Assembly (NCBI GenBank): GCA_011033025.1
Contig: WFMF01000115.1
Location: forward strand, 310,001 to 374,000
Source: Beroe forskalii
Lineage: Eukaryota > Ctenophora > Nuda > Beroida > Beroidae
Direction: 5' to 3'
Length of the DNA stretch: 64,000 bases
Part shown: positions 22,998 through 36,900 of the stretch, piece by piece
How the letters are laid out: the number at the start of each line of letters is the position of its first letter
Position numbering within the stretch: position 1 is the stretch's first letter
Notes under the pieces: generated by a model
Told to the model about the DNA's origin: nothing
The model's database searches: none
The model's input: the letters and a program-made list of their open reading frames with translations, nothing else
Program-made: the position numbers and the translations under genes

Positions 22998-25900
22998 CAG
23001 ATATATCAAATACAGCCCTTACTAAACTACTCAAGCTCAACCACGTGACAAACTATCTCTGTCATTATTATTGGGCGTATAGATGCAATAGATCTTCAGT
23101 TTTACACTCTATTTGACAGACCCCGCCCTAAAATTGTACTGAGCGTTATAAAAGTTATTTTCTTGGAAGCTTGGAGTAACATGCTAAGAATGGTTATCAA
23201 TGAACGATCTTCCTGGATCAATATGGCCTTAAAATAGAAGACGGAGTGGTTTTATTCACCAATCCATCAAATATATCTCTTGATAACTCAAACTCTCAAA
23301 AGCTCAAAGAATCTCCCAACGACTTTTTCCCAAGTAAACCCCATCATTGTCAGCCTGATAACACGGCATTCCGCTGCAGTAAATCAGCATGGAATGGTGT
23401 GCGGTGTGTGAGAGACAAGTTGTGTGTGTAGTGACCACGCCCTTCTGCTTTTAATAGAAGTATTGTTAGTATGACGTAATACCATACCGAATGTCGAAAC
23501 TGGAATTTGTAGTTTTGTTGTGGAGTTATTAAAGAACTTCATGACAAGGTACCCAGTATTTATGAAGTTCTCTTCAATAACTCCACTGAAAACTGACCAC
23601 ACCCTTGTAGGACCTTGAATTCTTAGGTAGTTGTTACTCAGGTTCTATATTAGGCAAGTCAGAACCTACTAAAGTTCTAACAGAAGTAGGTAAATAGTGA
23701 TATAGTCAGTATGTCGAAACTACAAGCTGCTTTACACAGGTGTGACCAGTCACAGATACCCGAAACTATTCAAATAAAGGAATAATAGGGATTCAATAGT
23801 GTGACGTTTTAAATTCCTTTCCACCTGAGATCTGACGTCAGGAGGCGTTTAAGAATGCATTTATATAAACTTATCAAGGTGTTTAAAGTATAAAGGCGTT
23901 TATATAAACTTATAAGGGGGGATGGTATGCTGTGCAATTCTTTGCCAGTAAGATCCTACGATTCCCGATCAAACCTTCAAATAACGGAGATTCCGTGAAG
24001 CGGAACCTCATGATCTGCCAATGCTTTCAAAACAGAAGCCGTAGATCCTGTCACTAAACGTCTTGTAACAAATGTATCTCCTTAAAAGTAAAATATAATG
24101 AAGATCATTATATGCTCTTATGTGTAACATATTTTCATTGCATATGTTACATTTTACATATTTGCCTTGGATTTCATGGCAAAGTCATTGTGTACCAAGG
24201 AAGCTCTCTCAGTAGCTCCAAGATTCCGAATCTGGTAGCTCGAACCCTGGATTTACATAGTCACTCAACAGTGATGCTACTACCATGTTTTAAAGTGGTG
24301 AACAATTGACGGTTACCAACCATTTACTACTCGCGCAGCATAGAGCTATATAATTTGGTGGGGGGTGTGCAAATTATATATAGCACTAACGAATGTGATG
24401 GCTACTTGCACTGCCCCCCAAATTATGAATAGCGGAGTAATCCACTACTCCACTGGTGTAAGCTATACTTTGCAGCATTGTTAGGTTGTGCTGGTGTTTA
24501 GTGCTCACAAGATTTCCGGATTGGCCCCGGCCCTCTTTAAGATCCTTTGGATGCTTTAGAGATGTAGTCTTATTAGTTATTACCATGATATTTTGGAGTT
24601 GCGAGTCCAAAATATGACCATTTAGTTTCATATCAACGCAAAATACGTGCTCGAAAATTCTAATTTCCTACACGGGAGTTGCTTTACTAATGTTAATAAT
24701 CATATGACTCTCCAGTAAATACAGTGGACACCTTTACTCTCTCACTTAACCATTATAATTTAGTAAGGGTATAGTATATAATATAGGTATATCCGTTGAT
24801 AATAATTGGGTGTAATTTATAGTCCCATTATCATTAATTCATGTCTCGTGACATTAATTTAGTCTGAACCTCGTTTTTAGGCGTAGGTACTATATTATTC
24901 TAGACTTTCGGTGCAAATTAGTATTATTCCCATCATTATTCACATTTCCCAAATTTTGATGAGGTCTGTCCGTATATATTTTTTTAATAATATTATGTTT
25001 TATGCGAGCTCATCTCTACTCGTCTAATCGTTATACGAAGTTTGTTTACTGGCATTGCTGCTGAAGCTCTAATAATCCCTCACTTCATTGATTAGGGATT
25101 TATCAATTTGTCTTGATTACTCGATTATAATCTTTGGAAACATTTCAAGATTTTATAGTAAGCTACTTTACCCAAAAAGTCTATCGTGCGCACTTCGTCG
25201 CTGTGCATCGTAATAGTTTTTTCGTAACACTTGAAAAAAAACCTCCTCAACTGCATCATATACTCATCCTTCTCAACCATTGGATGGCAACTACCACGAT
25301 GTCAGAAGAGTGTCAGAAGGACGTCAGAACAGGTTTGGGGGAAATTTCACGCGGGAAATCAACACTTCTCTCCCATGTTAATACATTTAGAGCTTCCGAT
25401 TACACATCGTTCTTATGATAATATTTGCACACATTGACGTTATAATATGTTATGGTATATTCATAGCGTGTCGGCGGAATGCTGAGATTATATGAGAGTG
25501 TTTATTTCCTTGTTTTTATAGTAGTAGTAGCTCACGAGAAATGTCGTATATTTTTAGCTGAACTTTTATGGTAAAAAGTTTAAATATTCCCATTATAAAA
25601 AGATTAAACCCATTGACATTTCATATTAACACGGTCTTGTAAAAGTCGTATAAATGTGGCGTGGTCAGCGGGTTCACCAATTCGTGTTGGCTGTAAACAT
25701 GAATATAGTATTAAAACAGACTGTCATATGAAAATAATGTACATGTTGCCTGACAGTGCTTATAAGACATTTATGTCTGAGAAGAGTTTAAATAAAACGG
25801 ACAATTATTCCCATTATTACACTAAACGATAATCCACTTTCACATAATATTACCGTGGTCATGATAATTATGATAATTTTCAGCTATTAATAATAAAATG

Positions 25901-27309
25901 CTGAAAACATGGAAATAGAACAGGAGACCAGGATAATATAAAATGTAAAAGGGCTGCCACACCAGTGAACGTTTATCACCAGCAGATGCCTATCACCAGC
26001 AGATGCCTATCACCAGCAGATGCCTTTTGCAGAGAAAAGCCGTGCATTTGTGGCCTGTATACTTGGATTTGTAGTGCAATATATTCCTGTTAAATAGTTA
26101 TACAGCAACTTTGGAATGGGGTGGACCATTTTTCTTCGAAAAAGCAGAGATTCCGTTTTTCGCGATTTTAAGAGGTTGGCACTGATTTCTCTCTTTAGTC
26201 CGTCTTCTTTTGTGTGTTGAGCTTAGCGTTGGTACAAATGCGATCACGGTAGCTTCTTATTGCATAGTGAATCTATTTGAGGTGGCTTGAGCCCTCTTTT
26301 AGAAGAAGCTATGAAAAAGAGACATTTCGACCACCGAATTCCTCCCCCATGAATGCTCCATCACGATATAATGGTTTATTGTCTTGTTTGAGTGGTTTCT
26401 CAGATGATTCAATATCTGTGGTTATCAAGTCACTGTGGTTTGAGTTGCGGTTATGTGAGTCATTGTATAATGATGGGAAGTTAATAACAAGCAGTGTCTT
26501 TCCATTGTTATAGAGCTATAATTGACTGGAATACGAGATGAAGTACTGCTTCACATCTTGAAAAGATAGACATAAAATTTAATAAGTAGAAACTATAGCT
26601 AGTGTGTCTGATGTTAAATTTGTATCTTTTTCTCACTGATTACGTGATGTTTTCTTCGTCATCCATGCTACTATCACCTCCGCTTTCACAGTTTGCTTGT
26701 TGACAGATCTTTCTGCTTCTTTCATGTGAGATTCTGTATAATTTGCTTTATATCCGTCTTCTGCTGCTGTCAGCTGTCACTCAGCCGCTTTTATATCGTG
26801 TCATGTTGTAATATTTTCTGTTGTGATTTTAAAAGCGAACTTTTGCCGAATTTAATTTACTTTGGATAAAACGATAAAATCCACTGAGCCATCTGGTACA
26901 TATCGATCAGCCGGATGAAATCAAAATACCCGAAATTAATCCAGTTAACCCCAGTAAAATTTAATATTTGAAACCCGATCAGGACCTGATCACTGTAAAT
27001 TTGGTAGCAAACTTAGTTATTCAGTTCACGGTAACTCCTCCATCTCCCACCATGTTCCACTCTATAAGCTAGGTTGAGCTATTCACCTCCACTTCACCTC
27101 TTCTCTAATTGAACACACCCTATTATCAAATATCCTGTTGTCCTCTGCCCTCTTATATAATACTCTCTGCCTCAGTGTCACACTTTGTTCTGTGTCCCTC
27201 TCTAGTTCACCTCAACTTCACCAATCCCTTCACTGTGCCCTGTTTTGTTATGATCCATGTTAAGTTGTTATGCGTTCTTCTAGCTAACTACCATTGTATA
27301 GTGTACACA
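22998..27309. other. Gene-poor region
   Basis: No gene recognised on either strand. It holds a miRNA-like hairpin at 23.52 kb and three copies of the 17 bp unit TATCACCAGCAGATGCC at about 25.974-26.025 kb. Short open frames lack introns, homology or codon structure that I can support. Confidence 0.5.
23520..23586 (+). other. Hairpin, pre-miRNA-sized
   Basis: GTGGAGTTATT and AGAACTTCAT of the left arm pair with ATGAAGTTCT and AATAACTCCAC of the right arm: 11 bp, a 2x4 internal loop, then 10 bp, with a 19-nt loop. Size and shape fit a pre-miRNA, but also a small palindromic element. Strand is arbitrary. Confidence 0.35.
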
Positions 27310-28004
27310 AAGCACACCCCAGTGACAGAACCCTAGCGAGCGAGCGAGCGTCGCTCGACAACCAACAGTCACGTTTGCGGCGACCCAAACGTCCAAACGA
27401 CCGAATTTTTGTTGAAATTAGCATTGAAATTCCCAATGAAATTAGCATAATATAAACGAAACCAAATTGGCAATCAATCACTCACGATACTGCAAAAAGC
27501 CGCCAAATTATAACCGTGAGTCATTTTAAGTATTTCATTGTGTTTGACAAGTGTACAGGCTCATTTATGTCGTGGAGAGTAAGAATCATCCTGACAAAAG
27601 TCTTTAGTACATTTACGATGACTGCCTCAAGCCCTCGCAGCTGTATTGTACCGCAAAACTTGTGATAACGTACTCTAAATATCTAAAAAAATGCGTGGGA
27701 TATTTACTTGTGTTTGAAATAGACTTGTATTAACGATACGTTAATTATTTGTAATATTTGACCACGTGGGGAAACTTCAAAGTAGTCTCGTTCAAATGTA
27801 AGTCCAAATGATAAAGGCATACACAGCTCTAAAATGTGCTGGTCGTCAGAAAAAGCTGAAAAAGCTACGCTCGATATTGGTGGTCGCCACGCTCGACGAC
27901 CACAATACAATTACAGGTAAAATCTCATTCTACGCTCGCTGGTCGTCAGCTGCGCTCGACGACCAGCGAAATAAATACTACAATATTCACTGTGTACACT
28001 GTTT

Positions 28005-28735
28005 TGGCTATAACTTGAGAAGGATCGATATTTTTTCAAAATTCTTTTTCCTCTGGTAGATGAATGATTTACGAAGATTCTAAATATGCTTGAATGTGTT
28101 CCTTATCAATAACAAACTGTTGAAACACAAGGAAATATTTAGTTTACGAAAATCAAGTTTAGCTATAACATTGCATCTGAGCAATATTTTTCAAAATTCT
28201 TTTTCCTCTAGTAGATGTTTGTGTTAGAAAGATTCTAAATGTGTTGATTATTCATAACAAGCTGTTGAAACACAAGGAAATATTCAGTTGATGAAAAAAT
28301 CTAGTTTTGGCTATAACATTGCGCCCGGTCGATATATTTATTAAATTATTTTTTCATTAGTTGATAAATAATACATGAAATTTTTCATAATGCTTCAGAG
28401 GCTGAGTAGCAATGAAAAGCGGTTGAAACACAAGGAAATGTTTAGTTTCTAAAAGCTAACTTTGGCTGAAACATCGCGTCTGATTGATATTTTTTCAAAA
28501 TTATTTTTTCCCTTTGATAGATGAATGTTTTTCGAAGGTTCTAAACATGCTTAAATAAGTTGAGTAATGCCAACCCAATGTTGAAACACAAGGAAATATT
28601 AAGTTTATAAAAACGTAAGTTTTGGCTCTAACACCTCGTCTGATCGTTATTTCTTCCAAATTCTTTTTTCCTCTGGAAGATGAACGTTCTAAACATGCCT
28701 TGATGTGTTCCAAAAAATTTTTCGCCTGTGGCGGG
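28005..28735. repeat. Internal array 1, about 154 bp unit x5
   Basis: Units start GGCTATAAC-like (28006, about 28160, 28312, 28464, 28624) and contain TTTTTCAAAATTCTTTTTCC and GTTGAAACACAAGGAAAT. Diverged copies inside the 27.3-29.45 kb transposon. Confidence 0.8.
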
Positions 28736-28739
28736 CTGT

Positions 28740-29360
28740 TGTGATCAAATAATGTTTCTAAATTTATTTAGACGCAGATTACTGAATTGATTTGGAGACA
28801 GATTCAGATGGGAAATACCATGAAATCTTTCGCTTGTGGCGAGCTGTTGTGATCAAATTGTACATTAACAAATTGATCTCAGAGGCAGAATCAGATGGGA
28901 AATACCATAAAATTTCTCGCCTGCAGCGGGCTGTTGTGATCAAATTGTACATTACCAAATTGATCTTAGAGGCAGATTCAGATGGGAAATACCATAAAAT
29001 CTTTCGCCTGTGGCGGGCGGTTCTTATCAAATTATATATTACCAAATTGATCTAAGAGGTAGATTCAGATGCTTGGATGCGAAATACCATAAAATTTTTC
29101 GCCTGCGGCGGGCTGTTGTGATCAAATTATACATAACCAAATTGATCTTAGAGGCAGATTCAGATGGGAAATACCATGAAATCTTTCGCCTGTGGCAGGC
29201 GGTTCTGATCAAATTATACATTACCAAATTGATCTTAGAGGCAGATTCGGATGGGAAATACCATGAAATTTTTCGCCTGCGGCGGGCTGTTGTGATCAAA
29301 TTATACATTACCAAATTGATCTTTGAGGCAGATTCAGATGGAAATACCATGAAATTTTTC
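28740..29360. repeat. Internal array 2, about 87-93 bp unit x7
   Basis: Units contain GATCAAATT, ACCAAATTGATCTTAGAGG, GATTCAGATGGGAAATACCA and TTTCGCCTGTGGCGGGC. Several units are exactly 87 bp (29 codons), which leaves long repetitive open frames on both strands that are not credible genes. Confidence 0.85.
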
Positions 29361-29684
29361 GACGGATAGAAAATTCTTGAAACGATGGCGACCAAATTGA
29401 GTAGTGAAAATCTGCGCTCGACGACCCACAAGAGGTATTCTGTCACTGGGAAGCACACATTCGAATAATCGAAGTTAGTCTCATTATAGCCCTGATTAGG
29501 TATTATGCTCAATGTTATAGGAGTTGTTATATAGGCCTAAGGTCTTACCATTAATCACACATTGGGGTGTACTGACTACTGAGCCTCGCGTTAGTCAAAC
29601 TTTAAAAAGCTAGTTCGAGCACGCGGCAAAACTCTCAGTTCTCAGGCAATTGGTATTGGGGTCTCAATTTCATAAGGATATCGA

Positions 29685-32600
29685 TGTTGATGTGTGATAT
29701 TTGGAACTTTTAGAGAATGAATTGGAAGTGCTACTTCATAGGTCGTGAGGCTGAGTACGTGCCTTCAACTGAGTAGCAGCTAGAGAGTATAGTTTTAACT
29801 TGTAATATGATTTGAAGAGATAAGAGTTTGAGAATGAGGGAATTGTGAGACCGAGTTTTAACCAGGGTATTGCGTCGTTAAACAGGTTTGGTTTACTGAT
29901 CAGCAGAGAGATAAGAGGTCAAAATAGGCGAGTGAAAGGATGAGCTAAGAGTCAGGTGAGAGGGGTAGCGGAGTTAAAGAGAGGGAAATTACGAGATAGT
30001 GTTTTAACAGTAGAGAATATGGAAGTCACGGGAGAGGACGCCCAAATGGCAAGAGAGTACTTAAGGAGCTGAGGAGTAGAGGAGAGGAGCGGCGATAGGA
30101 GGTGCGGTGTGTGGAGCGCTCAGTGCGGAGGCGGAGAGGACTACAGAGGAAGGAATGCTGTGAGCTGAGTGCGGAGATGTGGATCAGGAGTTCGGGGTTC
30201 TTCAGTTCTGGATTGGATTCTGTTATTCTACTGTTATTCCATTCATTTATTGCAAAGGAAGTGGTTGTACTCTATTGGATCTCTATGGGAAATGGGGATA
30301 ACGGAAGAGAATCTTAAATTAACATAAGTGGAGCCTGGTCAAACGAACCCAACATGTATGGTAAAGAGGACGAGGAGAATGGCAACCATGGAGAATGGGA
30401 GGATGAAAGAAAAGATTGGAACCAGAACAGAGGATGGACGACGACATCACAGGAAGGTGGACCCTAATCAGCAGTCGAAGTGGAATCTTCGAAAAACCCG
30501 GAAGAAGGAAATTCTTCAGCAGTCAATGACCAATCTGCCAGAGTGAAGATTTAATGGAATGATGAATTAAGAAAATAAGAAATTGCGTAGTTTTCTGGCA
30601 GAATCGATGGTTTTCTAGAACCATTATTATCAGGCCGAATTTCCTCCGATGAATAAGTGAGGAAGTTGTGCACCCTCATGGAAATTCGTGTCTCATTAAA
30701 AATTCACATAGGGTAGATTGTGAAAACAAGAACCAGACTAACTACGATTTACGAAACAGCCTTGCCCCTTGGGCTGTATCACTCTCCAGAATGGTCATAC
30801 GGACACGGGCACAAGTTGCGTTTCAGGAGTTCAGCAGACTGTGGTGACGGCGATGATAATGGTCGGAAACTCTGCTAACATGAAAGTTACAGAGATGGGG
30901 ACGGTTACAGAGACAGGGATGAGATGGGGATGACGAAGGAGACGGGGATGTATGGCGAGACGGGGATGTATGGCGGAGACGGGGATGTATGGCGGAGACG
31001 GGGATGGGGACTGATACGGTGATGCGTTACGGATCGAGAAACTGGTAAATGTGGTTGATCGCGATGGCAAGCAACGATGCTGGGGGTAATTAGAACTTTA
31101 GGAATGCGAATAAAATATAGACAATGGACTTAATTTCTAAGTGTTAAAGATTTAGTTTTCTAAATCATGAGGGACATTTTTGAAATATGAGAATTTGGTA
31201 AGTTTTAAATGAATAGGATAGCTGAATACTTTGGAGCTTTGGGAAAGCTGGTTGAAATTTTGAATTATGTGAATTGAAATGGTTTGTAACTAAGTGAGCG
31301 TGCGTGTGAAGTGAACGTGTGTGAATTGGGAGTGCGTGTAAAGTGATTTAGCGAGGGAAGTGATTGTGAGACCGACACTTGAGAGTAGGCAGAGATCAGT
31401 GCAAGAGAGGCTTGACAAAGGTTGGAGTACGAGGTATGTAAGAGTTAATCTTTTGAATGAAAGTTTTTTATGCTGCAATAGCATCATAATAAACTATCAA
31501 AATTTTGGAGGGTGATGTGTTGATGTGTGATATTTGGTACTTTTAGAGAATGAATTGGAAGTGCGACTTCATAGGTCGTGAGGCTGGGTACGTGCCTTCA
31601 ACTGAGTAGCAGCTAGAAAGTATAGTTTAAACTTGTAATATGATTTGTAGAGATAAGAGTTTGAGAATGAGGGATTTGTGAGACTGAGTTTTAACCAGGG
31701 TATTGCGTCGTTAAACAGGTTTGGTTTACTGATCAGCAGAGAGATAAGAGGTCAAAATAGGCGAGTGAAAAGGATGAGCTAAGAGTCAGGTGAGAGGAGT
31801 AGCGGAGTTAAAGAGAGGGAAATTACGAGATAGTGTTTTAACAGTAGAGAATATGGAAGTCACGGGAGAGGACGCCCAAATGGCAAGAGAGTACTTAAGG
31901 AGCTGAGGAGTAAAGGAGAGGGAGCGGCGATATAGGTGGTGCGGTGTGTGGAGCGCTCAGTGCGGAGGCGGAGAGGACTACAGAGGAAGGAATGCTGTGA
32001 GCTGAGTGCGGTGATGTGGATCATGAGTTCGGGGTTCTTCAGTTCTGGATTGGATTCTGTTATTCTACTGTTATTCCATTCATTTATTGCAAAGGAAGTG
32101 GTTGTACTCTATTGGATCTCTATCATCTATGGGAAATGGGAATAACGGAAGAGAATCTTAAATTAACATAAGTGGAGCCTGGTCAAACGAACCCAACATG
32201 TATGGTAAAGAGGACGAGGAGAATGGCAACCATGGAGAATGGGAGGATGAAAGAAAAGATTGGAACCAGAACAGAGGATGGACGACGACATCACAGGAAG
32301 GTGAACCCTAGCCAGCAGTCGAAGTGTAATCTTCGAAAAACCCGGAAGAAGGAAATTCTTCAGCAGTCAATGACCAATCTGCCAGAGTGAAGATTTAATG
32401 GAATGATGAATTAAGAAAATAAGAAATTGCGTAGTTTTCTGGCAGAATCGATGGTTTTCTAGAACCATTATTATCAGGCCGAATTTCCTCCGATGAATAA
32501 GTGAGGAAGTTGTGCACCCTCATGGAAATTCGTGTCTCATTAAAAATTCACATAGGGTAGATTGTGAAAACAAGAACCAGACTAACTACGATTTACGAAA

Positions 32601-33924
32601 CAGTCTTGCCCCTTGGGCTGTATCACTCTCCAGAATGGTCATACGGACACGGGCACAAGTTGCGATTCAGGAGTTCAGCAGACTGTGTGACGGCGATGAT
32701 AATGGTCGGAAACTCTGCTAACATGAAAGTTACAGAGATGGGGACGGTTACAGAGACAGGGATGAGATAGGGATGACGAAGGAGACGGGGATGTATGGCG
32801 AGACGGGGATGTATGGCGGAGACGGGGATGTATGGCGGAGACGTGGATGGGGACTGATACGGTGATGCGTTACGGATCGAGAAACTGGTAAATGTTGTTG
32901 ATCGCGATGGCAAGCAACGATGCTGGGGGTAATTAGAACTTTAGGAATGCGAATAAAATATAGACAATGGACTTAATTTCTTAGTTTTAAAGATGTAGGT
33001 TTCTAAATCATGAGGGACATTTTTGAAATATGAGAATTTGGCAAGTTTTAAATGAATAGGATAGCTGAATACTTTGGAGCTTTGGGAAAGCTGGTTGAAA
33101 TTTTGAATTATGTGAATTAAAAGGGTTCGTAACTAAGTGAGCGTGCGTGTGAAGTGAACGTGTGTGAATTGGGAGTGCGTGTAAAGTGATTTAGCGAGGG
33201 AAGTGATTGTGAGACTGACACTTGAGAGTAGGCAGACATCAGTGCAAGAGAGGCTTGACAAAGGTTGGAGTACGAGGTATTGGTAATCTTTTGAATGAAA
33301 GTTTTTTATGCTGCAATAGCATCATAATAAACTATCAAAATTTTGGAGGGTGATGTGTTGATGTGTGATATTTGGTACTTTTAGAGAATGAATTGGAAGT
33401 GCGACTTCATAGGTCGTGAGGCTGAGTACGTGCCATCAACTGAGTAGCAGCTAGAGAGTATAGTTTTAACTTGTAATATGATTTGTAGAGATAAGAGTTT
33501 GAGAATGAGAGAATTGTGAGACTGAGTTTTAACCAGGGTATTGCGTCGTTAAACAGGTTTGGTTTACTGATCAGCACAGAGATAAGAGGTCAAAATAGGC
33601 GAGTGAAAAGGATGAGCTAAGAGTCAGGTGAGAGGAATAGCAGGGTTAGAGAGGGAAATTACGAGATAGAGTTTTAACACTAGAGAATTTGGAAGTCACG
33701 GGAGAGGACGCCCTTATGGCAAGAGAGTACTTAAGGAACAGAGGAGTAGAGAAGAGGAGCGGCGATAGGAGGTGCGGTGTGTGGAGCGCTCGGTGTGGAG
33801 GCGGAGAGGACTACAGAGGAAGGAGTGCTGTGGGCTGAGTGCGGTGATGTGGATCATGAGTTCGGGGTTCTTCAGTTATTGATTGGATTCTGTTATTCTA
33901 CTTGAAATTCCATTCATTTATTGC
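29685..33924. repeat. 1.83 kb tandem unit in A-B-A-B-A order
   Basis: Unit starts TGTTGATGTGTGATATTTGG at 29685, 31518 and 33356 (periods 1833 and 1838 bp). The third copy stops after about 570 bp at ATTTATTGC (33924). So a block of about 570 bp occurs three times around two copies of a block of about 1.26 kb. The order fits LTR-internal-LTR-internal-LTR: the 570 bp block starts with TG and is preceded by purine-rich GGAGGGTGATG. Copies are roughly 97-98% alike by eye. A basic 72-codon frame (30328-30546 and 32172-32390) is conserved between copies, but the overlapping frame is equally open. No reverse transcriptase was recognised. Confidence 0.8.
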
Positions 33925-36900
33925 TGGTCGCGCACCATGGCTTAGGCAGGTCACTACGTCATCAGTTCACCATTAAAACCCATGATAATGACATAATCCT
34001 GAGCTGTGTATTTCTAGTGCGTGTCTCGAGAGAGACTGTGTTTTGGGAGCCCCGCTTCAAACTCACTTCCGGCTCAAACACACACGTCTTACAGCCGTAC
34101 TAAACGTGTCATTGGTCGTTATAGCGCTGAATTTGTTTTACATCCGATAATGATAATAAATAATATATATTATTGTCGTTTTTCTGATGTTGAACTCCGA
34201 AAAATTATATATTTTAGCCGTGTGTGTTCGTCCAAATCTGGTGTTGAACCCGGTTTTGTGTTGGCTTTGCTTTGTTGTGGAGCTCGAAGTGACGGTTTGT
34301 TTTCGCGCATCAATGATTTTTCACTCCGAGATACTTTTTAAATTGTGGAAAACGTTCATTTTCTGGAGATTTATACTTTTTACGATGCCATCTATATCGT
34401 TTTGTATAGTTTATTTTGAATTTGACGGTTTTCATGATGTGTTCTTAGATTCTCGAATGTTCAAGTGTCAACAATAATTATTGTTCCACAGATGTGGCAT
34501 GAAGCAGTTGTGGTCATTATCGGTTAGAATTATATTTCGACAAAAGCGAAATTTACAGTTAATAAAGCGACGTTTTTGATGATCGATTTGTTATGTTAAT
34601 TAAAAACGCTTATAAAAAACTTTGAGACTTTACTATGCGGTTTATGACTAACAACGTTTGCATTTCATCTTAGAAAAGATCTTAGACTCTCACTCTCTGG
34701 CTTCTCAAGTAGTTCTAATTGAGTGAATGTTTAATTCACACCTACTGTAGAATCCACTTGTTAATGTCGGCGACAGATTGTTCTATCTCCAGGTCACGTG
34801 ATTCTTTATAACTCTGACAGTAAAACTCTCAGTAAAAGTTGTAATCGTGGAACATCAAGGAAAAAGATCAAGGAGAGATTTGTGATGGAGATTGTTTATC
34901 GGATCAGATTCTTTTTAACACGGTAAAGTTTGTCAGCGAACGCTTTAACTTCTAAGTTGTAGATTAGTAAATATTGTTTAAAATTTTGTTGTTGATGGCT
35001 TGGTCTGACTTCTAATTTTAATCATCCCTAGCTTAATAAGGGTTAATTCAAGGCTAAACCGTTAACATATTATGCTAACTGCAGCATTTCCCATCTACCT
35101 ATGAACGACTTAATGAGTGTCTAAAATGTGCCTAAAACGTGTCCAAATAAAAGCGTCTAAATGTGTCTTAAACGTGTCAAAATTGTTTCTTAAACCTTTA
35201 AACGTGTCTTAAACGTGTCAAAGATTGTCCAAACGTGAGTGACTGCGATGTGTAATTGTTTGAAAGTATGATGTATTTAGACCTGGAGGTGCTCACATGT
35301 AATAATGAATGTCAGTTATAGACTGAACTTCATTATTACATGTGGGTAGGTAATGTGTATAGTTTATTTTCAGTGATGAGGAGAGTAGTAGTTGTACTCG
35401 ATACAAGTTGTATACGTACATTTTTACATACAACCAATGTTTTGTCATTGCCATACAATATGCAAGCAGACGTTGAAAAACTGTAATTCGTTTTTAATCA
35501 AGTTCATTATTTTTTTGATTCGAAGTTTTTGGTTCAAACCTTTGCTTGTATGCTTATGCAACTTCATAACATATCATAGATTTTACTTTTTTCTCTTGAC
35601 ACTTTTGTACGAATCCAAGGTATTCAATCTGGGTTTTCATTGAATCAGTTTAAAAACATAGCTGCAACTTGTGCTGATCCCAATAGCTGATGAGTGTGCT
35701 GGGAACATGTTTTAAAACAACAATTCTCTTGACACCCAGCATAATGTAGTTGACAGAACCCCTCTCTTCTGAATTCAGACACAGTGTAAGAGTATAGAAC
35801 GTTGTAGGGGTGTTTAAAGTTTAGATCTATCCTGTCTGTAAACATATTCTTGGAACTAGACATCAGACCTTGTACTATAGTGTAGATATTCCTCCTTGTT
35901 TTACTTCATACTTTCGTATATCTTGCTATAGTTTCTTTAGTGCTTTCCTAAAATGTTGAGTTCTTTCTATGATATGATTTGACTTTCAATGATGAGATTT
36001 CGACAAAATATCCATCTACCTGAGTAGGTAATATCAGTCAGAAACTCACGTTATTCGTAATAAAGCACCAATCAGAGAGGCCGGCCGACAACCTTCAATA
36101 TAATATCCCTTGCTCTAATCATTATTCCGGATTATTCACTGGACAGTTGCTCTGCAGAATAGTTGAGAGGGTCGTCTTAAATACTTTAATATATGTTCCT
36201 CCAGTCTCCTACTGTATTCTTGTCAGATCCCTCTCTCTTCCTTCCATTCCTGAACGTCTGTCAAGTCACTTCATACTAGCAACTGTCAGAGAGGAGAGAG
36301 GACAAGCCATTGTTCCAGAGAGCAAATCATATTAGATTTCCTGCAACAGAATACCACCGTTTTGTAATATTGTAATAGTCTGAACTCTGAATTGTGTTTT
36401 AGAAGGTTGGAACTTCCAACATACTGTGTGGACATCGCATTGTAGCATTGTCTATGGTTGTCATTTCCAGTTTGTTTCTAGTAGCTTAGTGGAGCTTTTT
36501 TGAAATCTAGATTCTAGGTATCAATATTATTGGTACCTTGAGCAAAACCTCATCAACTTTTCCATCAGACTTTGACTCCTTGTAACTTTGTAACATTTGT
36601 AACATGTATTGCAGAATAGTTGGAAGCATTGCGGATGTGATTCGTTCCCCATTCTCCTCTATAATGTCACTTCATTTACTGACAGATATAGAAATAGAAT
36701 CGATCATAAGCTTTATCTGATAGTAATCAGAATAGTACTGCATGTCTGCAGTTGCACAATATTATGAAAGGGAGTCGTCCATAGATGATAGATCGATAGT
36801 GTTCAATGTCAATCTCATTGAACTTTCCAATATCATCTGCTCTCCTTGCTGAATGTGTGGTATAGTGTACATCAAATCAAGCTATACATTATACAATGTG

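Larger units (their letters stand above)
27318..29450. mobile_element. Non-autonomous hAT-like DNA transposon with 8 bp target duplication
   Basis: Terminal inverted repeats CCCAGTGACAGAA (27318-27330) and TTCTGTCACTGGG (29438-29450) are perfect over 13 bp. They are flanked by a perfect 8 bp direct repeat AAGCACAC at 27310-27317 and 29451-29458. An 8 bp duplication and CAGTG-type ends point to hAT, though P, Merlin and KDZ elements make similar duplications. The 2.13 kb interior encodes no transposase and consists mostly of two tandem arrays plus CGCTCGACGACC-type inverted repeats near both ends. Confidence 0.85.

Noticed and set aside
15060..23000. Target-site duplication of the 8 kb element
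   Set aside because: Flanks (..CTGACCA and CAGATAT..) do not form a convincing direct repeat.
28779..29512. Frames encoding repeated IFRLWRAVVIKLYITKLI-type peptides
   Set aside because: They are the 87 bp array inside a transposon; open on both strands because 87 bp is 29 codons.
30328..30546. Conserved basic 72-codon frame in two 1.83 kb copies
   Set aside because: The copies are only a few percent diverged everywhere, so frame conservation is not evidence of selection, and an overlapping frame is equally open.
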